This document shows, in pieces, positions 43,301 to 55,195 of a stretch of 64,000 nt of DNA. The notes below the pieces were generated by a model. The model had not been told where the DNA came from and did not search any database. It worked only from the letters and a program-made list of their open reading frames with translations. Within the stretch, counting starts at the first letter, position 1. Every line of letters starts with the position of its first letter. Location: contig FWWN02000608.1 in NCBI GenBank assembly GCA_900175165.2, forward strand, positions 59,622-123,621, written 5' to 3'. Both the position numbers and the translations under genes were made by a program. The DNA comes from Rhizomucor pusillus. Its lineage: Eukaryota > Mucoromycota > Mucoromycetes > Mucorales > Lichtheimiaceae.

Positions 43301-46300
43301 AAAAGCGGCATTTCTTCTTGATGTCGTTCAAGTTTGACGTGAGTGATACCAATCTGTTGCATATCGAACGGCGATGACCTAGGTAACAGGAAAAAGAGCT
43401 TAGCAAAGCGTTTAAATAAAATTGCCATGAGACTTGCCATATGCCTTGATCTTCGCGCTTCAAACAGAGCCAGCGGACATGACATTTTGTGAGCTTGTTG
43501 ATTGATAACTTCTCACCCTTTGGAACTATGAAACAGTCAGTGGATGAACCAAACTCCCGACAAACAAGATCGACGTCAACGTTGTTCTTGATAATAAATC
43601 TCGGTGCAATTGTAACGAGCTTTGTCAAATGATACTGGAGATGATAAAGAATAGTTACAGATCTTGACTAGATGTAATTTCTGTTTTTATTTCATCAGTC
43701 TTACCGCTCCTGTACCCTCTTCAATCTTGATGCCAACATGATATTCCTTTCCATGCTTTGATTCAGCTACGCTGACATCCTGCGTACTTCCGACAACTTC
43801 GAAACTTAGAGGCTACAAGAAAGATAATGGTTAGATTCTTGACTTCGCATATTTCTCTATGTATCCAGATATCTAACCTCGCTCCATTGGGACCCAGCAA
43901 TTGCTAGCTGGACTCGATTCCGTCTATCAACCTCTGCGAAAGAGAAAAGCATAGGAATGATCTATATAACGATAATCATCAATTTCGCGTTTTTTATAAT
44001 ATAATCAACGATATTTACCTGCTCTTGGCCTTCGAATGCATCAACGTCATAAATGTGATGCTTTGATTGACGGAAACTATCCCTGGCTTTCAAGACCAAA
44101 GGTAGACCAGTTTTGTTGAGTACAAAGTACGGTGCAAAGATGCTGATCCGCAGCGCACTGTGTATTTCGCTGCAAAACAACAGGATTTATGGTTGTAAGC
44201 ATTACTTTAAATGTTAGATCTTGCGTAAATATGCGTACCTTGCTTTTGCATGCAAAGTAAGCTGGCTCTTTCCAGCTGCTTTAAGATTGAAGTTCCAAAG
44301 CTTCGAAGTATCGTCTGGATCGACCATGAGGTCGACGTAGTCGTTTGTTTGATATCCTATACATTCAGGTGTAAGCTGTTCGAATACCGTATATTTTAAA
44401 AGTTGTGACTATGTACCAGAGTCGCGAAGATTCAGACTGATAGCCACGTGGCTTCCACTGTGTATGTTGTGCAAATATGCTGTCTCGCCTTTGCAAACAG
44501 ATCCTCTATATGTTTGACCAGTCGTCTTATCCACAATACTAAACTCAAAGTCGGTTGGGAGCAAGTTCTCCACTTCAAAAGGAGGACAGAATTGCAGTGT
44601 CATATTTGGATATTGGCTGAGTTTGAGGTTAGTTCCTTTATCCACAGTTTGACAAAAGCATCTGCTCTTACCGAGAGACAGGGCTGCGTTTATCGTAGAT
44701 TGCATTTAACTGGAATATGAAGTCTGATCCAGACTGGGAGCGACAGGTCACTTTCCTGGGTCCTTTTGGATGGGTCAGATCGGACCAATGTAATGCTGGG
44801 CTGCTCCATTCATAGTCATTAACTACAGCAAGTCATCTTGAGTGTTTTGTTCGAGCTCTATAGTTTAGATGCAAGTGGCAAACTTACCGGCAGGTCGAGC
44901 AAGTATCCATCGAGAGTAGGTATCGTTGATTGGTATGACTACTTCTTTTCCAGGATCTATATGTACAGTTTTAATATGCCTGGTATTTAGGCGTATTAGT
45001 ATAATTGATTGACATACCGGTTGAATAGATAGTAGAAGTAATCTGCCGTTTGCAGTTGGCAAGCGCAAATTGGATACGGTGCTTTGTACGGTTCAGCAGC
45101 ATTAGACCGCTGCGGAACGTAACTCTTTTTATGTGGTCTTCTAGTTTGATGTCGACAATAAGACGATGATATACGCCGTTCAGAGCAGGCTCCATTCTAT
45201 AGGCATGCTGGCCCTCCTGATCCAGAGGAATATGTTTCAATGCTTCCCAACCAAATGCATTGACCTGTACGCCGACGAGATTCTTGCCCAAATTCGTTCC
45301 CTGAATCGAATATTGCCGAGTGATGAGTTCCATGCATCCGTTGTTCTTCTCCATGCTTACCTCTCGTCGAGATTTCCAGTCCCTAAAGGTCCATGCAAAT
45401 TCATCATCGTTTTCAATAACATACGTCTTGATGCTCGCTTTCGAAGCATCATCAGACATGTTCCAAAAATGCAACGAATACCCTGTTTGGTTCTGGATCA
45501 AGTACGGTCTTACTTGCTTTTGAGTTCCTTCCAAAGCCTAAGAGCATATTCAAATAAGCAGTTAACAGTTTTAACATTTTCTATTGCATCTGAGTTATCA
45601 TCGACATTTACCTGGGCTTGAAGCATCGTATCGGATACAGAAAGCAATGTTTCCAGGAACGTATGCGTTAAATTTACATTAAGAAGCTCGGTCGACTTGA
45701 CATGAAAAGCAAGCGCCTTTGTCGCCGTATCCTGTGAAATTTTGATATCAAATTTCCATGGCTCGATGATGGGCTCCCAATGCGAATTTCGAAGGTTGAA
45801 GTTGCTCGCTTGCAAATTGAAGCCTATATCTACAGAAAGTGCACGAGACCAGTCGTTGACGTGGACCACAAACGGCTCTAGGCTTGCATCAATAAAAGGC
45901 AGATCATGTAGATCTTCAATCATGACAAACTGGATGCCTTGGAACTTGGCTCTAAGCTGGGTTTACGACATTAGCTTATTAGAGGATACAGCGAACAAAA
46001 TCCCTGAGGTACTTGCCGATTCTTTGGACATGACAATGTATGGCTCTACATATTCTTGTGACCTGGGCTCAATTGCCGGCACGCCATCATCTTCTCCTTG
46101 CCCTGGATAAGACAAAGCATTTGTCTCAGGATCTTCAAGATGGTTTTGTTCCTCAGTATCTTGCGATGCATTGCCCATTAATTCCAAAGCCTTGTTCACA
46201 ATGGCAATGACAATCATGGCATCGTGGTAAGAGAGATGGATTACAAGAGGTTGGATATCCATTTCCATAACTGTAATATTGTGTCCTGGAATACATGATG

Positions 46301-49300
46301 ATGTCTCCATGGAAAATGCCACGTCGAATTCCTGAATGAATGACCAAGAGCTTTCGTTGCCAATGTCCATTCTGCACAGACGCATATTAATTCCGTTGAC
46401 CTGGCAACTTAGCTGCTTGCGCTGAATGACCTCAATGTCCTTGATGGAAAATATGACAGCTTCAGATGCAGTACTTTCAGGTCTTGCGAGACAAACTAAT
46501 TGTACGCCTACAATGCTGACTCGATATTGTAGTTGCAGCGTTTGATCTTCATCCTCTTTCGACCGTTGCTGTTGCGAACGCTTTTGGGATCGCTGAGCAG
46601 CTATCACCGATTTACTTTGGGTGGCATTCGACTGACGCCTTGTCGAGCTGCGATCCTGGTCCAGCTGCCGCTGTTCTCGCTGTGCTTCTGCAAATGTCTG
46701 AGCATCGGTTGCTTGCTCGGGTGCGAATGGTTTCATGAAGAAGTCTCGTAACAGAAATACATAATCGAGTGACAGGATTACTCTCGGACTGTCTATGGCG
46801 ACTAGAACGTACATAATTTTTGGGTCCTCGTCCTTGGATGGCATTTTAAGCTGAATTTGCAGCTGTGGACTTCCGAGATGAGCTGGAGACATGATTTCTT
46901 TAAATTTAGAGTTTGTTTTGGGTCGTGTGTCCGTAAATGCAATCGATTCCATTTGTAGCTCTAACAACATTGAAGCATCGTCCATGGATTGAAATTTCAT
47001 GCTGGTACCGTTAAACGCTAGTAATGCGAGTCGTTGCTTATGACGCTCTTCTAGGTCGAGCTCTGTACCCGTCAGAATCTCCAAGCACACAGTTTCGACT
47101 CGCATATCTAGAGTCATTTGTATGGCAGCTTGCTTGCTAATCTCCTGCTGACGCTGCTGTTGCTTCTTTTTAGGGCCTCTGTTCTTCTTTTTCTGGTTCG
47201 TATGGTTTGTGTGAGAAGATAATCGACTCGATGTCTCGATAGCCGAGCTTTGTTCCTCGATGTTTTCGTTGTTGTCATCCTCCTCTGGGCCCGAGAAAAT
47301 GAAATCCATAACCTTGCTGTAGATAAGCAACAAGTGCGCATACTGAGCTTCGGTTAGAACCATTCGCACATCAGAGATCCTGCCCGTCATACTAAGGGAA
47401 GGACCGGGAATATCAGCGGGTGACTCTGGGCTGAGAATGTCGAACGATATATCGAGGTCATCGATAATTGGCAATCTCCTTTCTTTCTGCTTAGTGATCG
47501 TGGTTGACTCCATGCTAATCGCAAATAATCCACATTCGATCTTGTTCATGTCAACAATCTTTGGTTCTGCCGCCAAATTATGCTGATTGCGGCGAGGTAC
47601 TCGAACAAAATGATTGACGGCACGTATCTCTCCAAGGTAAGCTAGGACCCTATCATTATCACCCACGGGAAATTCGACGATAGGGCTTTTAATCAAGACA
47701 TCAAAGTGGAATCTTGTCCTTGACTCTTGCAACTGCTGCGCTCGCTCGACAGCTGCCATTCTAGCAGCATCATAGACTGTCTTCATTTGGAGGAATTCGT
47801 TTAGAAAGTTGAGTGTCGGTTTAGCAGTGTCTAAAAAGTTGAAACGGAATGCACCCATCCTTAATTGGAATAGTTGATGATAGCCAGGAAAGTCGACATC
47901 GTCTTCATCAAAAGTCTCATACAAGAAATTGGCCAGCTCATCACCTTGTATAGAAAGCAGGTAGACATCGGAGGTACCATGCAAGGAGTCGCCTTCAGCG
48001 CTGCCAAGTAATCTTGTATCATCTGTCAGCGAGAAATTGCCGAATCGCCCGGTAACCTTCAGTGTCTTTGGATATACCAGCACAGTCAAATCTCCATATG
48101 ACAGAACACCAGTGCCTAGTCTTGTACCGTCATTGTTGAGGATAAGGTCCACACTGTCAAGGTGAATCTTGACCTTGATGCTGTTGCCACTTTCGTTGGC
48201 CTTTTGCTGTTCTTGGCTGTCATCGCCGGATTGAGCGGTCTCGTTATGGCCTTCATCTGCGTACTCACGAGCTTCATCCTCGTTATCACTCTCTTCGTCT
48301 CGTTCATCTTGCGGAGGCCCCGTGAACGTGTCAAGAATAAAATTATACAACGTAAGGATTGAACTTCTCGTGACGATCACGTTTAGTGTTGAGAGCGCAA
48401 TATCCACCGACTGGTTGAATCCTTGATATTCTTGCTCAAACAAAGGATGTTCGCGTTTTACTTGCTGATATATAACGCGGACAAGGTCCTTCTGCGTCTC
48501 TTTGGAATCACTGTTGTTCATCCTGTTTGAGGTGACCAGATATCGAAACTCGTGGCCGTGCTTCATTTCATCAATAATGCTCAACGATTTGAGGCATACA
48601 TCTACTGCCATATCGTAAGGCCTAGAAACAAATTCGAGCAGAAACGTGTCGAGTATAATTTCACACAGCAGATCTTCCTCCATTGGGTTGTCTTTAGCAG
48701 TTTGGTGCACGCTAGCTGATATTTTGCCGACCCGGAACCAGAATCGGAATTGCTCCTGTTGGATAGTCGTGATTGACGCTGTTGATGAACTATGGAAACT
48801 TTTGGACAGAAGTTCTTCTTGCGAACCTCTCCTACTAGGTTGGCGCGACATTTCATGTGGAGTGTCTATAATTGCCCCTTCTCCTTCGCTTTCAGTATCA
48901 GATAATAGCAAAGGTTGCTGCTGTAGCTGGGTGTCGCCTAGTAGCTCCAATGCCAACAGATTTTGCTGTCGATGTCGAGTAGCATACGATTGATCCTTTG
49001 ACTTGACATCGTCGTTGCTTCCTATACTTTCCAGAATCTTATCGATCATCCGCATCAAAATCTTATACTTTGCATCTGATACGTTCAATGAAAGCATGGG
49101 CATCTCTCCGGATAGCTTGAACTTTGGGAATCGTGTGATGCCCTGTAATATACATAACTCTGCCGTAAATACAATATCAATACGTTCAATGACATTGGCA
49201 CTGTTTTTCTTTCTTGGATTCTGCTGCTGCAGCAAACAATCTTGAATATCAGGACCTATGAGCAGCTTCGTTTGAGACAGCTGGATGTTGAATTTGTCAT

Positions 49301-52114
49301 ACATCAAGGACTCTAGTTTTTCGAGATCCTCCTTTGTATAGTTCTTGGTCTTGTATTCATTTGCCATTTCTTGATTAGCCAAGTCGCTGCCGACTTGAAT
49401 GTGACCAGCATCTAAAATCAAGGCAGGAGAATGTTCCTCGGTGTAGCTAAGCAAAGAGGAGCATGTCAGTTCGGTAATCCTATGCTCTACCACATAGCTG
49501 CGTCTTTTACCTGTCAGGGATGATAATGATGGGTGCATCCATATCTACATCGAGAGCGAACGTTGTATGTTGCTCCAAGGCATATTGCAGTCCGGCCCGT
49601 GTTTGCTGTTTGAATCCTTCAATCGTATCACCCGCCACCTCCAACAGTGCATTTATGCTCTCTGCCTTGTTTTCGGGAGGTTTGAAAAAGTCTAAAATCC
49701 CTTTGACAATACCGGGGTTATATACAATTTCCAAATGCCTCATTTTCAAAGACACAGCATTGTCGGCAACGTGATTCAGAGGTTTGTTTTCGTAGACGAT
49801 CGAAAAGAATGGACGTGCGTTCGCCGTCAAATCACCTTCTTGTCGGTTGAAAGCTTGGATAATCGAGGATCTCCGTCCTCCCGCATCCTTCACACCAATC
49901 AATTGTCGATATAATGTGTTTTTCGTAAGTCCATCATAGAGTCGCAGATCTCCAAGTGTCGCTTCAACTTTGAATGCATCTATGTACTGAATTGCATTTG
50001 CTGTCACGGTATCAAACACCAGAGATGCAAATTCCTGCGAGCCCTCCGAGTGCCAATGCCGAAGAAGTGCAAGAGATCCTCGTTGAAGTTTCGTGTTGAG
50101 TACAAATTTCTTTGTCTATGATATGCTCAAATGTAAGCCAAGGCATCCCATTCGGCAATTAACCTAGCCTTACATCTCTGGGCATGTCCACAGCTGCGGC
50201 GATAGCTGCTTTTTCCTCATCATATTCGATAGCGTCGTAGAACTCCTTTCTTTGCTCGTCAGTTATAACGATTGAATCATCGTCACCCTATTGGCTTTGT
50301 TAACCATCATAGTTCGTTGGCGCATTATAACATCTATGTCACACCTCAGATACATTCGACTCCTTCTTGCTACTTCCATACCACCATGAGTTCAACCATC
50401 CGCCTACAGAGCTGCTTTCATTCTTTTTCTTTTCTTCTTCTGCAAAAATTTTGTGTGTGAGATTATCTATCCTGTCTATAAGAAGGTCTTCCCTTTCTTA
50501 CCGATTTTAATTTTCTCCCGTCTTAATTTGGTCCTTGCTATGCTGCGATAAAACCGAATATCTTCAAACGAAAGCTCCCGTTCAAGCTGTTTAAGCTTTT
50601 CGGCCTGTTCTTGAGTCGCTTGCTTCAGATAGGTTGCGGTGTAGCATTCAACGTAGGCTAGTCGCTGGTCTCTTCGCGTCCGGAAGTGATCCCATGTCCA
50701 TTTGTAGTTTCGCTCATGAATTTCAGATAGAATGGCATTTCCGGCAAAGCGTAAATAAGCTCGAGGATCGGATTTTGGAGTTGTTCCTGGAGGAGGATGG
50801 AACTTGAGATATTTGCGCTTTTTAATGTTGGCGTGAAACAAATCAATAAGCAAAATCGCATCGCGGTATTGATGATCGTCCAAGCATATGCCAAGCTGAT
50901 CGAAAAGCAGGGTAACGTCGGTTTTCGGGGTACCGCCTCCGAATTGCTTATTAAGTTTTATCTATAGCCCAAATTGTCCGGTCGGTAACTTGTAATGAAT
51001 AGACGAGTCATGAGTCACGCTTTTACCTTTCCAGTACCCGAAACGGGCTTCAAAATATACTGGTGACCACATGGACTATTTTCATTTTCAGGGATCTGGT
51101 TTTTTGTAATATTAGTATATATGTCACCGACTGGCTAGGTAATTATGATATATTGCTAACCAATTCAGTGTACACTTGTTTTGCTTTTTCAAGAGTCATG
51201 CCAGCAAGGGACTCGGCATCGGTGTTCCAGTAAACAGAAAGCGATTGCAATGTCGCGAGCTAATTACCAAATCGTCAATATTATTTCGTAAGTTTAGTAG
51301 ATATATTCCCAACCTTATGGATAGTATTTGTTGCCTCACTGATAAAGGTGGGCTTCCATTCACCATCTGTTGAAAATGCGGAGAGCTCTTTCAAAGTAAT
51401 GCCTGCTGCGAATGGATGCCCAGGATCCGAAATATGGTCTTCAAAACGCACGTGGATATTCTTTATGGATACTTGAAGGTTGTCAACGACCTTGGTGGTG
51501 AGCTGTGAGATAAATCCATCGTTTCTGGCGTCTGCCTGCTGCTGCTGTTGCTTTCCTGCTGCTCCTTTCGCTAGCAGGTCGGCTGTAGCTAATCGCCTTT
51601 GTTTCAGTGCCTGAGCGCGTTCTTCTTCATCTTCCAAAGATATCTAGTTTTTTTAAGTCAATTATGCACGTGCTTTTACGCATCAACATTATAGATCTCA
51701 CCGTAGATTCGCTCTTTGGTGCCGCTAAAAGATATACATTTTCAATAAAGACCTTGACCGGTTTCGTCTTCAGGTTTGACCATGGAATAATGAGTTTTAA
51801 CTCTCCAAGGTAGCCTGACAGGAACATTCAATAAAGACGATTAGATGCATAAATATGAGCCATTTCTACCTTCAACGACATTGATAGGAAGGTCTAGTTT
51901 ATCGAGTGCTTCTCGTTTAAGCTTTAGATCTCGAAGGTGTGCCTCGCCTGTCAAAACCAAGGTGCTGTGTGAGCGCGTTTCGTTTTAGAGGCGTTTCTTC
52001 TTCGGACAGCTTCATACCGTTCCATATGCCAATGTTTAGCTGGTCATAGTTAAGATTGGAAACATAGCTGCCCAGGAAACGATTCAGCAATGAGGCGACC
52101 AGTGACTCGAGCAT
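40354..52114 (-). CDS. VPS13: VPS13 bridge-type lipid transfer protein
   Basis: VPS13 forms a long hydrophobic groove that moves phospholipids between organelles at contact sites. The gene covers 11.8 kb with many short introns; I resolved the first exons (52114-52018, 51947-51872, 51814-51702) and read the rest as in-frame blocks, the largest exon being about 45963-49500. The estimated product is roughly 3,100-3,200 residues, like the yeast protein. The N-terminal chorein signature is clear: [37 protein letters not shown] and [16 protein letters not shown]. Middle blocks hold repeating-beta-groove segments, and a VAB-type adaptor region lies near 42-45.5 kb. The C-terminus has the helical ATG2-like region ([17 protein letters not shown]) and a PH-like end with FVGKDTILR and [13 protein letters not shown]. 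No frame break was noticed. Individual intron borders in the middle were not all checked. Confidence 0.93.
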
Positions 52115-52588
52115 TTTGACTTGAAGCAAGGTCAAGTTTGCATAATCGGCAGGAGTGTGAAACGTCAGCGGACCACAATTCGGGCTCGGTTACAGTATTT
52201 GCATCACCATCCACTCCCTCTATAACTTGCATATTATTCAAGCCATTCTAAGTTGCGACTATCCCCCCTGTCTCGTAAGAGCACTATGTTCGCAAATGCT
52301 CTTAATCATGATTGAATTGTACAGTAAAGGATACATATAATCACACTATGCGAATATTCTGATTATCAGACACCAAATCAAATCACGTCCTCGATTTTAT
52401 ATTTGTGTATTATGAATTGAGCTCGATTACCACTCGACGACACTACTTGCTACCATTTGTAATATTGACATTAATTCGTCGATGCATGCTTTTCCGCTTC
52501 AAGAGGGAACGAGGTGGATCAAAGAAATTAACAGGATATAATCTCCCTCCGCGACGAGCCAGATACGGCTTGAGGCCCGCAGATCACA
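52115..52588. promoter_or_regulatory. Divergent promoter of VPS13 and WD40 gene
   Basis: 474 bp between two divergent start codons. The centre (52300-52480) is AT-rich. No specific site is claimed. Confidence 0.55.
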
Positions 52589-55145
52589 ATGAGTGATGTC
52601 AGCTTAAGCAGCGTGAGCTTTCACGATGCAAAGGAAAGCACCAGCTCCTTGTCTACGGCCAAAGATGCTGATGCTTTCTCGATGCCAGAACTGCCTGGAA
52701 GTATAGAGCCTAGCGGCGGATCCGGGAATGATCAACCATATACCAAGTAAGATCATCACTGTAAATGCTTGTAGCATCTCTATTTTGCTGATACGTATGG
52801 AGAAAGGAGTGGCGCTCCCGAACGACGACCGTCTACCATCCCAATAATGAAAATAACGTCATATAATGATACTGAACAACAGTCGAAAGATCAAGTTCAC
52901 ACGACTGCAACCAAGGAGACGCAACCGCAAGGCACAGATGCTGGTCGCAGTCCAGCAACAGATTCACTTGAGGAGCCTCGAGATTCTAGAAAATCCAGGT
53001 AGATGATGCTTGAAACTCAAAAAAATCCTAGTTCTGCTTAGCAATGTATGTTTCGACGGCAGTCATCCCAGTAAAAAGGGCTTCCTTGAACGCATCGGTA
53101 TCCATCGCCGGAAGAGAGTCAATGACGACCGAGATGCAGACAGAAGCAAACAGGACGTACCAAAGACAACAATATCAACAGCGATAGATCAGGACGACAA
53201 TGCATCGGATGGAAGTATTGACACTAGCACTTCGTCCGCATCCGATTTGCCTAGAAAAAGCGCAGAATCTAGTCGATCTGTTGGTCTTCACTCATTAGCT
53301 AATCCTCGGGTAAAAGAAGGTTATGTGCCGCACGGCGGTATACCAGTAAAGGTAAGTCGATTTACATTATTGCAGGAATGAATAAAGTTTTTAAGTGATG
53401 AAGGATGTATAGGTTAAATCAAAAACAAAAAGTAGCCAAGAACTGTCTCGAGTATACCTTGCCCAAACATTGCACGCGATATCCCGCGATACTCAGGAAG
53501 AATTTGGTCATTTTCATGGAGCTACGTGGGCTCTAAAGTTTAGCAAAGATGGCAAATATCTGGCCACTGCGGGGCAACTTTGCACCGTATACATATGGAA
53601 AGTCCTCGATAGCGAGGAGCAGAGAACGGAAAGCATTAAAGTTTTCCAGGATTCAATTTATCGTGAATATCAAGGACATACTGCAGATATTCTGGATATT
53701 GCTTGGTCAAAGGTACGAAATTGCGGCTCAACATTATAATGGTATTCTTAGCTTTTTTCTTTAGAATAATTTTATTGCATCGGCATCAATGGATAAGACA
53801 ATTCGGTAACAAGTTTTGCAATGATTATAATCTGGTGAACATCATACTTATTCCAATGCTGCTAGCTTGTGGCATGTATCTAGAGGAGAGTGTTTAGGTA
53901 TATTTCGGCATCCAGATGTTGTCCCATCAGTGTGTTTCCATCCAAAGGTAAACTATTGAGAAATGCTATCGTCCTGACATGAAAGTTGATCTAACTAATC
54001 GACATTTTCTTCAGGATGATAGATTCTTTCTCTCTGGATCACTCGATGGAAGAATAAGATTATGGTCTGTGCCAGACAAAAAGGTGGCATTCTGGAACGA
54101 AGTCCCAAATGGAGATATGGTCACTGCGGTTGGAATGACACTGGACGGCAAAACTGTCTGCGCAGGCTCGCATACTGGCCAATGTTTTATATATGAAACG
54201 CAAGGACTTAAATATAACACACAAGTCACCTTACGATTTAGTAAACGAACATCAAAAAAGGCTCGTAAAATTACGGGTATCGAAGCGATGCCTGGAGTGC
54301 CAGCAAATGACGAGAGAATATTGATCACAAGCAACGATTCACGTATTCGTCTCATCAACATGAGAGACAAGAGCCTCATGTTTCGATACAAGGGAGCAAG
54401 CAATGCATCCATGCAGATAAAGGCCTCTTTCAGGTTCGCTCATTAACAGGAGAAGATGTTATCAGCTTACACTGAATGTTATGAAACCAGTGACGATGGA
54501 CGGAATATCATTTGCGGGTCAGATGATGGCAATGTTTATATCTGGTTAGCAGAGCCTATCTCATTTTCACCATTGTTGGCTCTGTGGCGCGACTCTGAAG
54601 TATCTCTCAGTGCTTTCGACGATCAGCATAGCAAGCCTTCTTCATCACACTCACATACTCGAATGCAGAACTGGTTCCGACGTCACGAGAAGCGTGTATC
54701 AAATGGAAAGCCATGGAGCCACAGCGAGCATTTTGAAGCTCACGAGCATGCAGCTACGTGTGCTATTTTCGCGCCATCTCGTACACGGCAACTGCTTGCA
54801 AAAAGCGGCAAGGATATCATCTACAACAATACCCTAATCAATATCCGGCATAAATTAAAACACGATCCCACCATGCGCCGTTCGTTATCTGGCAACGATT
54901 TCCCGGACTTGGTATCATTATACCACCACCATCAACCGCATCAGGAAGATGTGTCTGACACCGAAGAGCAAGAAGCGTTGTTCAATCAGGCCAAGGAAAG
55001 ACATACGTACAGTGAAGGTCCAATTCTGGTATCTGCAAATGATTCCGGATGCATCAAGATCTGGCGCGTCGATTCCGGATGGTACAGGACAGAGCAGAAG
55101 TCCCGGATATCTCATAGGAAAAGTAATAGCCTAGACCATCTATAA
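52589..55145 (+). CDS. WD40-repeat protein (WDR44/Dgr2 type)
   Basis: Eight exons join in phase: 52589-52746, 52807-52998, 53063-53351, 53413-53712, 53765-53805, 53866-53947, 54015-54433 and 54491-55145, giving 711 residues. About 230 Ser/Asp-rich residues precede the propeller. WD repeats include GATWALKFSKDGKYLATAG, GHTADILDIAWSKNNFIAS with SMDKTIRLWHV, DDRFFLSGSLDGRIRLWSV and RNIICGSDDGNVYIW. A linker with RMQNWFRRHEKR follows, then a last repeat (VSANDSGCIKIWRV). The order and the insertion between the last repeats match the WDR44/Dgr2 family, which binds Rab11-type GTPases in animals; the fungal role is not established here. It shares a promoter region with VPS13. Confidence 0.88.
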
Positions 55146-55195
55146 AGACAATGGAATAACATCAAACAAAGGAGGCGCTGTATAGTCCCCTCATT